Made by a program: the position numbers and the translations under genes. A stretch of DNA of 6,635 bases. It comes from Lishizhenia sp. Its GTDB lineage: Bacteria; Bacteroidota; Bacteroidia; Flavobacteriales_D; Crocinitomicaceae. The stretch is from contig SKHH01000072.1 in NCBI GenBank assembly GCA_007117055.1, positions 1-6,635 of the forward strand. Reading direction: 5' to 3'. Each line of letters begins with the position of its first letter. The stretch's first letter is position 1. Below the pieces are notes generated by a model that was not told the DNA's origin, ran no database searches, and was given only the letters and a program-made list of their open reading frames with translations. Positions 1 through 6,635 of this stretch are shown piece by piece.

Positions 1-605
1 AGTTGGATTATTGGCTTGAGAAATTTGCTATTGAAGACTGGAAAAACAAACGCATTGAAGAATTATCCAAAGGAATGGCCCAAAAAGTACAATTTATTTG
101 TGCGGTAATTCACCAACCGGATGTGCTTATTCTCGACGAACCATTTAGCGGTTTTGACCCTTTAAACACCAAGTTAATTCGAAACGAATTATTGGAATGG
201 AAAGCACAAGGAAAAACAGTGATTTTATCTACCCACAATATGGAAAACGTGCAAGAAATCTGTGACCGAGCTGTACTGTTAAATAAAGGAAGCGTAGTTT
301 TAGAAGGAGATGTGGATGCTTTAAGAAACGAAAGAAAAAAAGAACTGTATCGCATAACGTTTTCAGGGAATATGATTGCTTTTGCGAATGCATTGTGGGT
401 AGGATACGAAATAGTGGAGAAAAAAGTAATTTCAGATACTGTGTTTAGCGTCGTGGTTAAAATGAGAAGAGAAAATACCTTTAATAACTTTTTACAAACG
501 ATTATTCCTCATGTTGAAGTAATTACAGCACATCAAGTATTGCCAACCATGGAAGAAATTTTTATTGAAGAAGTAAACCAATTAAATACCAAAAGTCATG
601 CGTGA
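1..605 (+). CDS. ABC transporter ATP-binding protein, C-terminal part (5' end outside window)
   Basis: This is the ATPase subunit of an ABC exporter, which hydrolyses ATP at the inner face of the membrane to drive the permease encoded next. The reading frame begins at base 3 and is open to the left edge, so the true start lies upstream and the Walker A motif is not in the window. Numbering from base 3, the signature motif is LSKGM (21-25, a variant of LSGGQ), Walker B is LILDEP with D45 and E46, the D-loop is SGFDP (49-53), and the switch histidine is H78 in STHNM. The last ~90 residues after the ATPase core resemble the DUF4162-type C-terminal extension found in this exporter subfamily. The final codons overlap the permease start by 8 bp, which suggests translational coupling. 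The TTG at base 3 is an internal codon, not a start. Substrate is unknown. Confidence 0.95.
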   Translation, partial: LDYWLEKFAIEDWKNKRIEELSKGMAQKVQFICAVIHQPDVLILDEPFSGFDPLNTKLIRNELLEWKAQGKTVILSTHNMENVQEICDRAVLLNKGSVVLEGDVDALRNERKKELYRITFSGNMIAFANALWVGYEIVEKKVISDTVFSVVVKMRRENTFNNFLQTIIPHVEVITAHQVLPTMEEIFIEEVNQLNTKSHA

Positions 606-1917
606 TATTAAAATCATCTTGTGGAGAGAAATGAAAGAACGTGTATGGAGTAAGCCCTTTTTGTTAATGGCTGTTTTGGGGCCAGTGTTGGTATTAACAG
701 GTGTTTATATTTTGTTTGCTGTAGGGGGTAAGGAAAAACAAAGCTGGAAGGTGCTCATCATGGATAAAAACGAGTTGTTTTCAAACCGCTTAATGCCAAA
801 ACAAGACCCTCATTTTTCTTTTGACTTTATTAACGAATTTGTCGATTACGATCAGTTTGCTTCATTGGAACGATTTAGCGACTATGATATGTCCATTTGG
901 ATCAATGAAAAGCTGTTTTCCAATAAAAAAGTGATTGTTTCTTACCGTGAATTGCCCTCACAAGAGGTGCAACGAAAAATAGTTTATTATTTGGAAAGGC
1001 GAATGGATGAGGTAATGGTGGAGCAATTCACCAATTTATCACTGGGTCAGTTTAGAGAAATAAAACAACCTCTAACTATTTCATTTAAAAACGCTTATGA
1101 CCCTCGAAATGAAACATCCTATTTAGCCGGTTGGGTAGGTTTTGCTTTTGGTGGTTTCATTATGTTGTTTGTTTTCCTGTTTGGAATGACGATTTTAAGA
1201 AGTGTTTCCAACGAAAAAACGAATCGAGTAGTAGAAGTTGTTCTAGCAACAACACCTGCCCGTTCTTTATTGACGGGTAAAATTTTAGGCATAGGGTTTT
1301 CTGCGTTGTTGCAATTTATCATTTGGATTGTAGTGATTACAATCGGGTTAGTGATTTTTAAGCAAACCGCTTTTCCCAATACTTTTGACCCGTCTTTTAT
1401 TGCAGAGCAAATAACTGACGCTGAGAACCAGAAATCATTTCGTTTAGGAAGTGACGCACACAACAATTTTGTAGATTTGATTTATCGTCAAATTAACTTT
1501 CCAATAATGCTCACGTTTTTTGTGTTGTTTTTTACTGGCGGGTACTTATTCTACGGTTCTTTTTTTACAGCAATTGGTGCTTCAATGGGTTCGGAGTCAG
1601 ACGGTCAACAATACATTATTCCTGTTACACTATTATTGTTCGGGGCGTTGTTTAGTGGTTATTTAGCCATATACTATCCCTCTAGTTCTTGGACGACTTT
1701 CTTTTCGTTTTTACCTTTTACATCCCCCGTTGTTATGATGATTAAATTAGCAAATGGATTTATGGAAGGAACGACTTGGCAGTTATTTTTATCGTTATTT
1801 TTGGTGTATACTTTTGCTGCGCTGACATTGCTGATCGCAGCAAGGATATATAAAAACGGAATACTTCAATTTGGACACCGATTAAAAATAAAACACTTCA
1901 TTCAATGGCTTAAATAA
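598..1917 (+). CDS. ABC-2 type (NatB-like) exporter permease
   Basis: This 439-residue integral membrane protein is the expected partner of the overlapping upstream ATPase. Hydrophobic segments lie at about 21-42, 178-200, 232-254, 301-325, 340-361 and 394-416, with a possible further one at 366-384. The first helix is followed by a hydrophilic domain of about 130 residues (45-175) that should sit outside the cytoplasmic membrane, as in NatB-type ABC-2 permeases. Between helices two and three is the family's cytoplasmic coupling segment (EKTNRVVEVVL, 206-216, then a TGKILG stretch at 226-231). A second hydrophilic stretch (256-300) separates helices three and four. The ATG at 598 is chosen because it yields a basic N-terminus before helix one and the usual short overlap with the ATPase gene. 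The leader is A-rich with no Shine-Dalgarno. NatAB in Bacillus exports sodium, but substrates in this broad family vary and cannot be read from sequence. Confidence 0.92.
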   Translation: MRDIKIILWREMKERVWSKPFLLMAVLGPVLVLTGVYILFAVGGKEKQSWKVLIMDKNELFSNRLMPKQDPHFSFDFINEFVDYDQFASLERFSDYDMSIWINEKLFSNKKVIVSYRELPSQEVQRKIVYYLERRMDEVMVEQFTNLSLGQFREIKQPLTISFKNAYDPRNETSYLAGWVGFAFGGFIMLFVFLFGMTILRSVSNEKTNRVVEVVLATTPARSLLTGKILGIGFSALLQFIIWIVVITIGLVIFKQTAFPNTFDPSFIAEQITDAENQKSFRLGSDAHNNFVDLIYRQINFPIMLTFFVLFFTGGYLFYGSFFTAIGASMGSESDGQQYIIPVTLLLFGALFSGYLAIYYPSSSWTTFFSFLPFTSPVVMMIKLANGFMEGTTWQLFLSLFLVYTFAALTLLIAARIYKNGILQFGHRLKIKHFIQWLK

Positions 1918-1918
1918 A

Positions 1919-2818
1919 ATGAAAGGAGCAGTAATAGACTTAGGAACAAACACCTTTAACTTACTTGTTTTTAAAAAAAAGGGTGATCAGCTTCATGTGT
2001 TGCATAACGAAAGGGTTCCTGTCGGTTTGGGAATGGGGGGTATTAATGAAAAAATTATTGCTCCCGAAGCTTTTGAAAGAGGGGTGAAAACCATAGAGGT
2101 ATATGTAAAAAAAGCCCATTCATTTGGCGTTACAAACATCCGAGCTTTTGGAACCTCAGCAATGCGTGATGCGCGAAATGTTAAATCTTTTGTAGAAGAA
2201 GTGTTTTCAAAAACAAATTTACAAATAGAAGTCATTGATGGAATAAGAGAGGCAGAGTTGATTTATAAAGGAGTGCAGTCCATTCATACGTTTGAAGAAA
2301 AGAGCTGCATTATGGATATAGGTGGAGGAAGCACCGAGTTTATTTTTGTTGAAAACCAGCAAATAGTTGCAAGTCAAAGTTTTAATATTGGTGTTTCTAG
2401 GCTTCTTCAAGGGCTTGATTTATCCGATCCTTTAAATGAGCAAGACATCACATTAGTGGAAGAGTTTTTATCCTATAAAACAGGAACCTTTTTTCAAAAA
2501 AACAGTGCTTCTACTTTGATCGGGTCATCCGGTAGCTTTGAAACCTTTTATACCCTTATGGGGCTTCGAGAACCAATTTCTGAAAACGAAATCACAGCGT
2601 TTGATTTTGATCAGTTAATGACGGTTTTAGACGAGCTTATTCAGTCGACTCAAGCGCAAAGAGATACATGGGATAACATCATTGAAATCCGTAAAAAAAT
2701 GATACATATCGCAGCGTTAAAAACACGATGGGTTATTGAGCAATTCGGAATTAAACAGGTTTATGTATCCCCAGCGTCTTTAAAAGAAGGAGTGATGTCT
2801 GAAATGATAATAACATAA
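1919..2818 (+). CDS. ppx: Ppx/GppA family phosphatase (short, two-domain form)
   Basis: This 299-residue enzyme belongs to the exopolyphosphatase/guanosine pentaphosphatase family of the ASKHA (actin/Hsp70-like) fold. It removes terminal phosphate from polyphosphate or converts pppGpp to ppGpp in the cytoplasm. Visible motifs are phosphate-1 AVIDLGTNTFNLL (4-16), AFGTSAMRDA (76-85), the segment around REAELIY (110-116) where E111 aligns with the catalytic glutamate of the family, phosphate-2 IMDIGGGSTEF (131-141), and IGSSGSFET (201-209). The length covers only the two ASKHA lobes; the C-terminal HD-like and helical domains of the ~510-residue E. coli Ppx are absent, as is normal for short bacterial members. 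The ATG is 1 bp after the permease stop and starts directly at the first motif, so it is secure. Co-transcription with the exporter is likely. Sequence does not distinguish Ppx from GppA activity, so the symbol is a family label. Confidence 0.92.
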   Translation: MKGAVIDLGTNTFNLLVFKKKGDQLHVLHNERVPVGLGMGGINEKIIAPEAFERGVKTIEVYVKKAHSFGVTNIRAFGTSAMRDARNVKSFVEEVFSKTNLQIEVIDGIREAELIYKGVQSIHTFEEKSCIMDIGGGSTEFIFVENQQIVASQSFNIGVSRLLQGLDLSDPLNEQDITLVEEFLSYKTGTFFQKNSASTLIGSSGSFETFYTLMGLREPISENEITAFDFDQLMTVLDELIQSTQAQRDTWDNIIEIRKKMIHIAALKTRWVIEQFGIKQVYVSPASLKEGVMSEMIIT

Positions 2819-2857
2819 AAGTTTTACGTAATTTAGAAATCTATTTAATCCCATAAC

Positions 2858-5800
2858 ATGAATAAACCAAGTGTTGATTTATTACAAAGTTTAGAAAACA
2901 AATTAAAATCTGCTAACATTCGTTCTCCCTACCTTCGTGCTACTGTTGGAAGAAGTAGAAACCGTGTTGATGCTAAGGCGATTGACTTATTAACGGAGGA
3001 GGGAGAAAACAGATTAACCACAGCGCTTTTAAACGACTTGCAAAACGCGGAAAAAGGAGGCGCTTTTAAAACTTCGTTAAAAATAGTCAGTGCAAACGCA
3101 GCGAAAAAGACGGAAGAAGAGCGTTTTCAGATGGACACCTTGATTACGCGCTTAAAAAACATTCATTTTGATCAAGAGGAGGACTTTTTAGAGCATGGAA
3201 CACGTAGCTTTGGCTTTGGTTACCCTTTGATTTCGTTACGAAGTAAACAAGATAAAAACCGAGTGTTATTGGCGCCTTTATTTATTTGGAGTTTATCGAT
3301 TGAACCAGAACCGAATAACCATAATGCTTACGTCGTGTCGAGGAGTAATGACCACCCGATTATTTTAAACCCTCAATTTGTTGCTTTTTTGGAAAACGAT
3401 TATGGTTATACGCTAGAAAAAATTCCTGAAGAATATTTTGATAATGATTGTTTAACCAAAGAAGAGGTAGCCACATTAGTAGAAAAAATAGCAGATTTAT
3501 TAAATGCTACGGTTGTTTCAGATGAAAATGGTATGGAATCCATAAAGGATTTGGATTACTATTCAAGAATGATGGATAACCAACCTATTATTTATCCTTC
3601 AGGGATTTTTACGCTTTTTAAGTCAAATAAAGAAAGCATTGTTGACGATTACCACAAAATGATTCAGGGTCTAGACGACATGATGTTTGACGACCCGAAT
3701 ATTTATCAGCCTTATCAAGAAGACTATTTTTCTTCTGTACCGCTAGACCCAAGTCAGGAAGGAATTTTAAGAAATATTACAGACCATAAAAAAGTAATCA
3801 TTCAAGGTCCTCCAGGTACAGGGAAAAGTAACTCTTTGACAGGAATTATTTTAAATGCACTAGAAAACAGTGCTAAAACATTAGTGGTCTGTGAAAAGAA
3901 GACGGCGTTGGAGGTAATCGCTTCTAACCTTACAGAAAAAGGGCTAGATGAATTTTGTGCTGTAATTGACAATGTAAACAGTGACCGTCAAAAGCTAGTA
4001 AGGGCACTAAGAGAACGTTTTGATGAGCGCAAATACAAGGAGGCTTCTACCATAAGTTTATCAGAATACCATAATAGCAAATCACAGTTTCAGCTTGTTT
4101 ACACGGAGCTTCAGGAAAAATACGGAAACTTGCTTGTGCGTGTGTTGGGAGATATGAGCTGGAAAGACTGCATTGGTAACTACTTGCAGGCGAAAAGAAA
4201 ATCAGAATCCAGTGAGTTGTTGTCGGTAGGAACAATGCCAAATGAGATGACCGAAGAAACGTTTTTCAAAGGGTTAAACGCGGTTAAAGAAGGGGCTTTT
4301 TTAAGAGAGAACTGTTCTGAAAGCAGGGCTGTCTTTGATGTATTAAAAGCATCTCTTTTTACGGAACCTTCTTTAACGACCTCAAATTTGAGGTCGTTAG
4401 AGTCAAGTTTAAAAGAAAAGTATGAAAAAGCGACACCAATTATAACACAAGCCCAAAAATTTACTCAAGAAAACACACAAGAAGATATTGAGGGTTGGTT
4501 AAAACCAAGTGCTCTAAAAAAACTTGTAGCCTTATTTAGCGGTTCTTTAAAGCGTTCAATTTCTGAAGCGAAAGAATTGAAGGAGGGCTTAGCGGTGATT
4601 GAAAAGTCGTTTGATACAGTGTTTAGTGGACAGAATAATTCAAATCATTTTCATGAAAAGGTAGAGGCGCTAATTAACCGTTACAAACAGCTAGAGCAAT
4701 TACTAACATCTTATTCTGATTTTAGAAACTATTATGCTTGGCGTTATTTTTATGATAACGGTACTTTAAACTTTCACAAAGAGCTATTTGATGCGCTAGA
4801 AGGAATTTCTACCAATCAATGGGAGAGTGAATACAGAAAATGGTTTTTGAATCTGATTTTAGAAGAAAAAGAAGTAGAGCTGGGAGACTTTCCAACAGAT
4901 GAGCGTTCATTGAGTAGAATAAAAGAAATGGACGACAAAATTGATCACCAGCAAGATAGTTCTATACGCACTATATGGTATGCGCATCAGCAAAAAGCGA
5001 TGAAAGACAGAACCTTGCAAAGTATGCGTTTGTTATTTAATCTGAGGGCGAACAGTACCTTTCGCAAAAGAAACTCTTTACGACAACTGATGCACGATGA
5101 GTTTGATTTAATTACAGCTTTTTTTCCTGTAATTTTAGTGAATCCGTCGGTATGTAGTTCGATTTTTCCATTAAAACCAGGATTGTTTGATTTGGTTATT
5201 TTTGATGAGGCTAGTCAGTTGAGATTAGAGGATACGTTCCCAGCGTTATTGAGGGGGCGTTTTCAAGTAATTTCAGGTGATATTCATCAAATGCCGCCTT
5301 CAACACACTTTAGAGGAGCAGCTTCTGATGCAGCAAACAAATCTTTAGAAGATTTAGAAGACGATGTGGTTTTTTCTGAGGAAGAAAGTTTATTAACATA
5401 CGCTCAGAATTCCGATTTTGAGTTTAATTACTTGGACTTTCATTACCGTTCACAGCACCCCCATTTGATTGATTTTTCAAATGCTGCGTTCTATGGAAAA
5501 AGACTGGTTCCTATGCCACCCTCTTATAAAGGAAAACCTATTATTTTGAGAGAGGTTGGTGGAATTTATGAAGATAATAAAAACGAAGGAGAAGCGCACG
5601 AAATTATTCGCTTATTATTTGAAGAAATACAACCAAATGAGAAAGGAGAGTATCCATCAATTGGTGTGGCAACATTTAATATGAAACAGCAGCGGTATTT
5701 ATGGGAGCGTATTTGGAGTTTAGCCGATAAAGATGATGCTATTCGAGAAAAGTTAGCTCGATTAGAGTCTGCTGGTTTCTTCATTAAAAACCTAGAAAAT

Positions 5801-6499
5801 ATTCAAGGGGATCAACGAGATATTGTTATAATTTCTACAACTTTTGGGGTGCGTCCAGATGGGCGCTTCATTCAAAACTTTGGACCCATAAATCAAGACA
5901 AAGGGTATAAGTTACTGAATGTAATTGTGACGAGAGCAAAACAACAAATGTATATCGTTACTTCCATTCCGAGTGAGTTTTATAGCAATTACAGAAGTGA
6001 TATTATGACCAAAGGAAATACAGGAAAAGGTATTTTCTATGCTTATTTAAATTATGCAAAGTTTTGCTCGGAAGGAAACGAAAGTGCACGAGTAGAATTG
6101 CTTCAGTTTTTATTGCAAGACAAACAGGAGGAGACAGCTCAGCCTTCACAAGATCCCGATAATTTTTTAACAGAATCTGTATTTGAAGAAGAGGTACTAG
6201 AAGAATTGTTGCAATTTGTTTCGGCTAATCGAATTGAAACGCAATTTCAACTTGGTGGTTTTCGCTTAGATATGGTAGTAAAAAATTCAGACGGTTCACC
6301 AAACGTGGTGATAGAATGTGATGGTAAAACATACCATAGTAGTAAAGTTGCATATCGCTATGATTTACACCGTCAAAGTATCTTGGAAAGACATGGGTTA
6401 AAAGTATACCGCATTTGGTCGACCAATTGGTGGAGAGAAAAAGACAGAGAAGTGCTAAAGTTAAAACGTTACCTTGAAGAACACGGACTGGTAGGGTAG
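2858..6499 (+). CDS. DUF4011-like / SF1 helicase / Vsr-MTES_1575-like endonuclease fusion; candidate antiphage protein
   Basis: This 1213-residue protein joins a nucleic-acid translocase to a nuclease. Residues about 91-190 match the pattern of the DUF4011 region (FGFGYPLISL, an RVLLAPL strand, then ILNPQFVAFLENDYGY). The SF1 core follows: Q-motif Q300, Walker A GPPGTGKS (317-324), motif Ia TLVVCEKKTA (341-350), Walker B FDEASQ (D783, E784), motif III GDIHQMPP (807-814), motif IV HYRSQHP (862-868), motif V NIQGDQRDIVIIST (981-994) and motif VI VTRAK (1024-1028). About 400 helical, partly coiled residues (~361-750) separate Ia from II. The C-terminus is a PD-(D/E)XK domain with D1138, E1153 and K1157 (IECDGKTYH), ending in RIWSTNWW, a hallmark of MTES_1575/Vsr-like nucleases. 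All catalytic motifs look intact. The ATG at 2858 is the first after an in-frame stop at 2846-2848. It lies 39 bp after the phosphatase gene, so it could be read through or have its own promoter. A role in phage or plasmid defence is inferred from architecture; DNA repair is the alternative. Confidence 0.9.
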   Translation: MNKPSVDLLQSLENKLKSANIRSPYLRATVGRSRNRVDAKAIDLLTEEGENRLTTALLNDLQNAEKGGAFKTSLKIVSANAAKKTEEERFQMDTLITRLKNIHFDQEEDFLEHGTRSFGFGYPLISLRSKQDKNRVLLAPLFIWSLSIEPEPNNHNAYVVSRSNDHPIILNPQFVAFLENDYGYTLEKIPEEYFDNDCLTKEEVATLVEKIADLLNATVVSDENGMESIKDLDYYSRMMDNQPIIYPSGIFTLFKSNKESIVDDYHKMIQGLDDMMFDDPNIYQPYQEDYFSSVPLDPSQEGILRNITDHKKVIIQGPPGTGKSNSLTGIILNALENSAKTLVVCEKKTALEVIASNLTEKGLDEFCAVIDNVNSDRQKLVRALRERFDERKYKEASTISLSEYHNSKSQFQLVYTELQEKYGNLLVRVLGDMSWKDCIGNYLQAKRKSESSELLSVGTMPNEMTEETFFKGLNAVKEGAFLRENCSESRAVFDVLKASLFTEPSLTTSNLRSLESSLKEKYEKATPIITQAQKFTQENTQEDIEGWLKPSALKKLVALFSGSLKRSISEAKELKEGLAVIEKSFDTVFSGQNNSNHFHEKVEALINRYKQLEQLLTSYSDFRNYYAWRYFYDNGTLNFHKELFDALEGISTNQWESEYRKWFLNLILEEKEVELGDFPTDERSLSRIKEMDDKIDHQQDSSIRTIWYAHQQKAMKDRTLQSMRLLFNLRANSTFRKRNSLRQLMHDEFDLITAFFPVILVNPSVCSSIFPLKPGLFDLVIFDEASQLRLEDTFPALLRGRFQVISGDIHQMPPSTHFRGAASDAANKSLEDLEDDVVFSEEESLLTYAQNSDFEFNYLDFHYRSQHPHLIDFSNAAFYGKRLVPMPPSYKGKPIILREVGGIYEDNKNEGEAHEIIRLLFEEIQPNEKGEYPSIGVATFNMKQQRYLWERIWSLADKDDAIREKLARLESAGFFIKNLENIQGDQRDIVIISTTFGVRPDGRFIQNFGPINQDKGYKLLNVIVTRAKQQMYIVTSIPSEFYSNYRSDIMTKGNTGKGIFYAYLNYAKFCSEGNESARVELLQFLLQDKQEETAQPSQDPDNFLTESVFEEEVLEELLQFVSANRIETQFQLGGFRLDMVVKNSDGSPNVVIECDGKTYHSSKVAYRYDLHRQSILERHGLKVYRIWSTNWWREKDREVLKLKRYLEEHGLVG
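4374..4399. repeat. Perfect 26-bp palindrome inside the helicase-nuclease gene
   Basis: The half-site TAACGACCTCAAA (4374-4386) is followed directly by its exact reverse complement (4387-4399), with no spacer and no mismatch; symmetry ends at the next base pair. In RNA it would form a 10-bp stem closing a 6-nt AAAUUU loop; in DNA it is a dyad-symmetric site. It encodes residues 506-514 (LTTSNLRSL) in the variable insertion between helicase motifs Ia and II, so it keeps the reading frame. No T-run follows, so it is not a normal terminator. I saw no second copy in the window. Function is unknown. Confidence 0.9.
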
Positions 6500-6515
6500 T
6501 CGTTTTGTAATTTAT

Positions 6516-6635
6516 TTATAAGATATGCGTAACATTCGCTGCGAAGAGCTTAATGGCTATGGCGAGCAAAATGATACCAAAAACTTTTTTAACAATTGCA
6601 ATTCCACCAGGACCTAATAAACGTTCGATTCTTCG
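6516..6635 (-). CDS. MarC family integral membrane protein, C-terminal end (5' end outside window)
   Basis: Reading the minus strand from the right edge gives 39 codons ending in TAA at 6518-6516. The peptide begins RRIERLLGPGGIAIVKK and continues into a hydrophobic helix (FGIILLAIAIKLFAANV). An arginine-rich segment, then LLG.GG, then a final membrane helix is the typical ending of MarC/UPF0056 proteins, six-helix inner-membrane proteins of uncertain function. The name comes from a multiple-antibiotic-resistance locus, but a role in resistance is not established. The gene converges on the helicase-nuclease gene, with 16 bp between the two stop codons, so it belongs to a separate transcription unit. 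Most of the protein is outside the window; the call rests on this short tail only. Confidence 0.75.
   Translation of the reverse strand, partial: RRIERLLGPGGIAIVKKVFGIILLAIAIKLFAANVTHIL

Noticed and set aside
1244..1260. Short inverted repeat GTTGTT/AACAAC with a 5-nt loop in the permease gene
   Set aside because: Six pairs of low complexity in coding sequence are expected by chance and no T-run follows.
1119..1466. Open frame of 115 codons on the minus strand within the permease gene
   Set aside because: It lies wholly inside a well-supported membrane protein gene and its translation resembles no family; it is a shadow of that gene.
1973..1981. A8G run near the start of the phosphatase gene, resembling a slippery A-AAA-AAG site
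   Set aside because: Shifted frames would only truncate the protein early, there is no stimulatory structure, and A-runs are common in this AT-rich DNA.
2035..2040. G6 run in the phosphatase gene as a possible phase-variation tract
   Set aside because: It is too short, and it encodes the conserved G-M-G-G part of a family motif in frame.
2829..2836. TAATTTAG as a one-mismatch match to the Bacteroidota -7 element TAnnTTTG, upstream of the helicase-nuclease
   Set aside because: No TTG-type -33 element lies at the right distance, and such matches are frequent in AT-rich sequence; left as a weak possibility.
6484..6506. Small hairpin (CGgACT with AGTCG) followed by TTTT at the end of the helicase-nuclease gene, as an intrinsic terminator
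   Set aside because: The stem is only five pairs with a bulge and an 8-nt loop, too weak to call.

Overview
The window looks like a chromosomal segment from a Bacteroidota bacterium, probably Flavobacteriales. This rests on three signs: the DNA is AT-rich, the starts have A-rich leaders rather than Shine-Dalgarno sequences, and the ABC ATPase/permease pair is of a type common in that phylum. The assignment is an inference from style; no marker gene is present. Almost every base is coding. The largest non-coding stretch is 39 bp (2819-2857), so there is no long empty region to describe.

Layout. Positions 1-2818 hold a tight plus-strand gene cluster. It contains the C-terminal part of an ABC exporter ATPase (cut by the left edge), an ABC-2/NatB-type permease overlapping it by 8 bp, and a short Ppx/GppA-family phosphatase starting 1 bp after the permease. 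These three are almost certainly co-transcribed. After 39 bp comes a large plus-strand gene (2858-6499, 1213 aa). It combines an N-terminal DUF4011-like region, a superfamily 1 helicase core split by a long helical insertion, and a C-terminal Vsr/MTES_1575-like PD-(D/E)XK endonuclease domain. Converging on it from the right, after a 16-bp gap, is the C-terminal end of a MarC-family membrane protein on the minus strand (6516-6635, cut by the right edge).

How they fit together. The ATPase and permease should form one exporter complex. The phosphatase would act on polyphosphate or guanosine pentaphosphate, and its tie to the exporter is only positional. The helicase-nuclease is the most interesting gene. 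Its architecture matches that of single-protein antiphage candidates (DUF4011-helicase-Vsr, Hhe-like), yet its visible neighbours are ordinary genes rather than other defence genes. Inside it, in the poorly conserved insertion, lies a perfect 26-bp palindrome (4374-4399) that coding constraint does not obviously explain.
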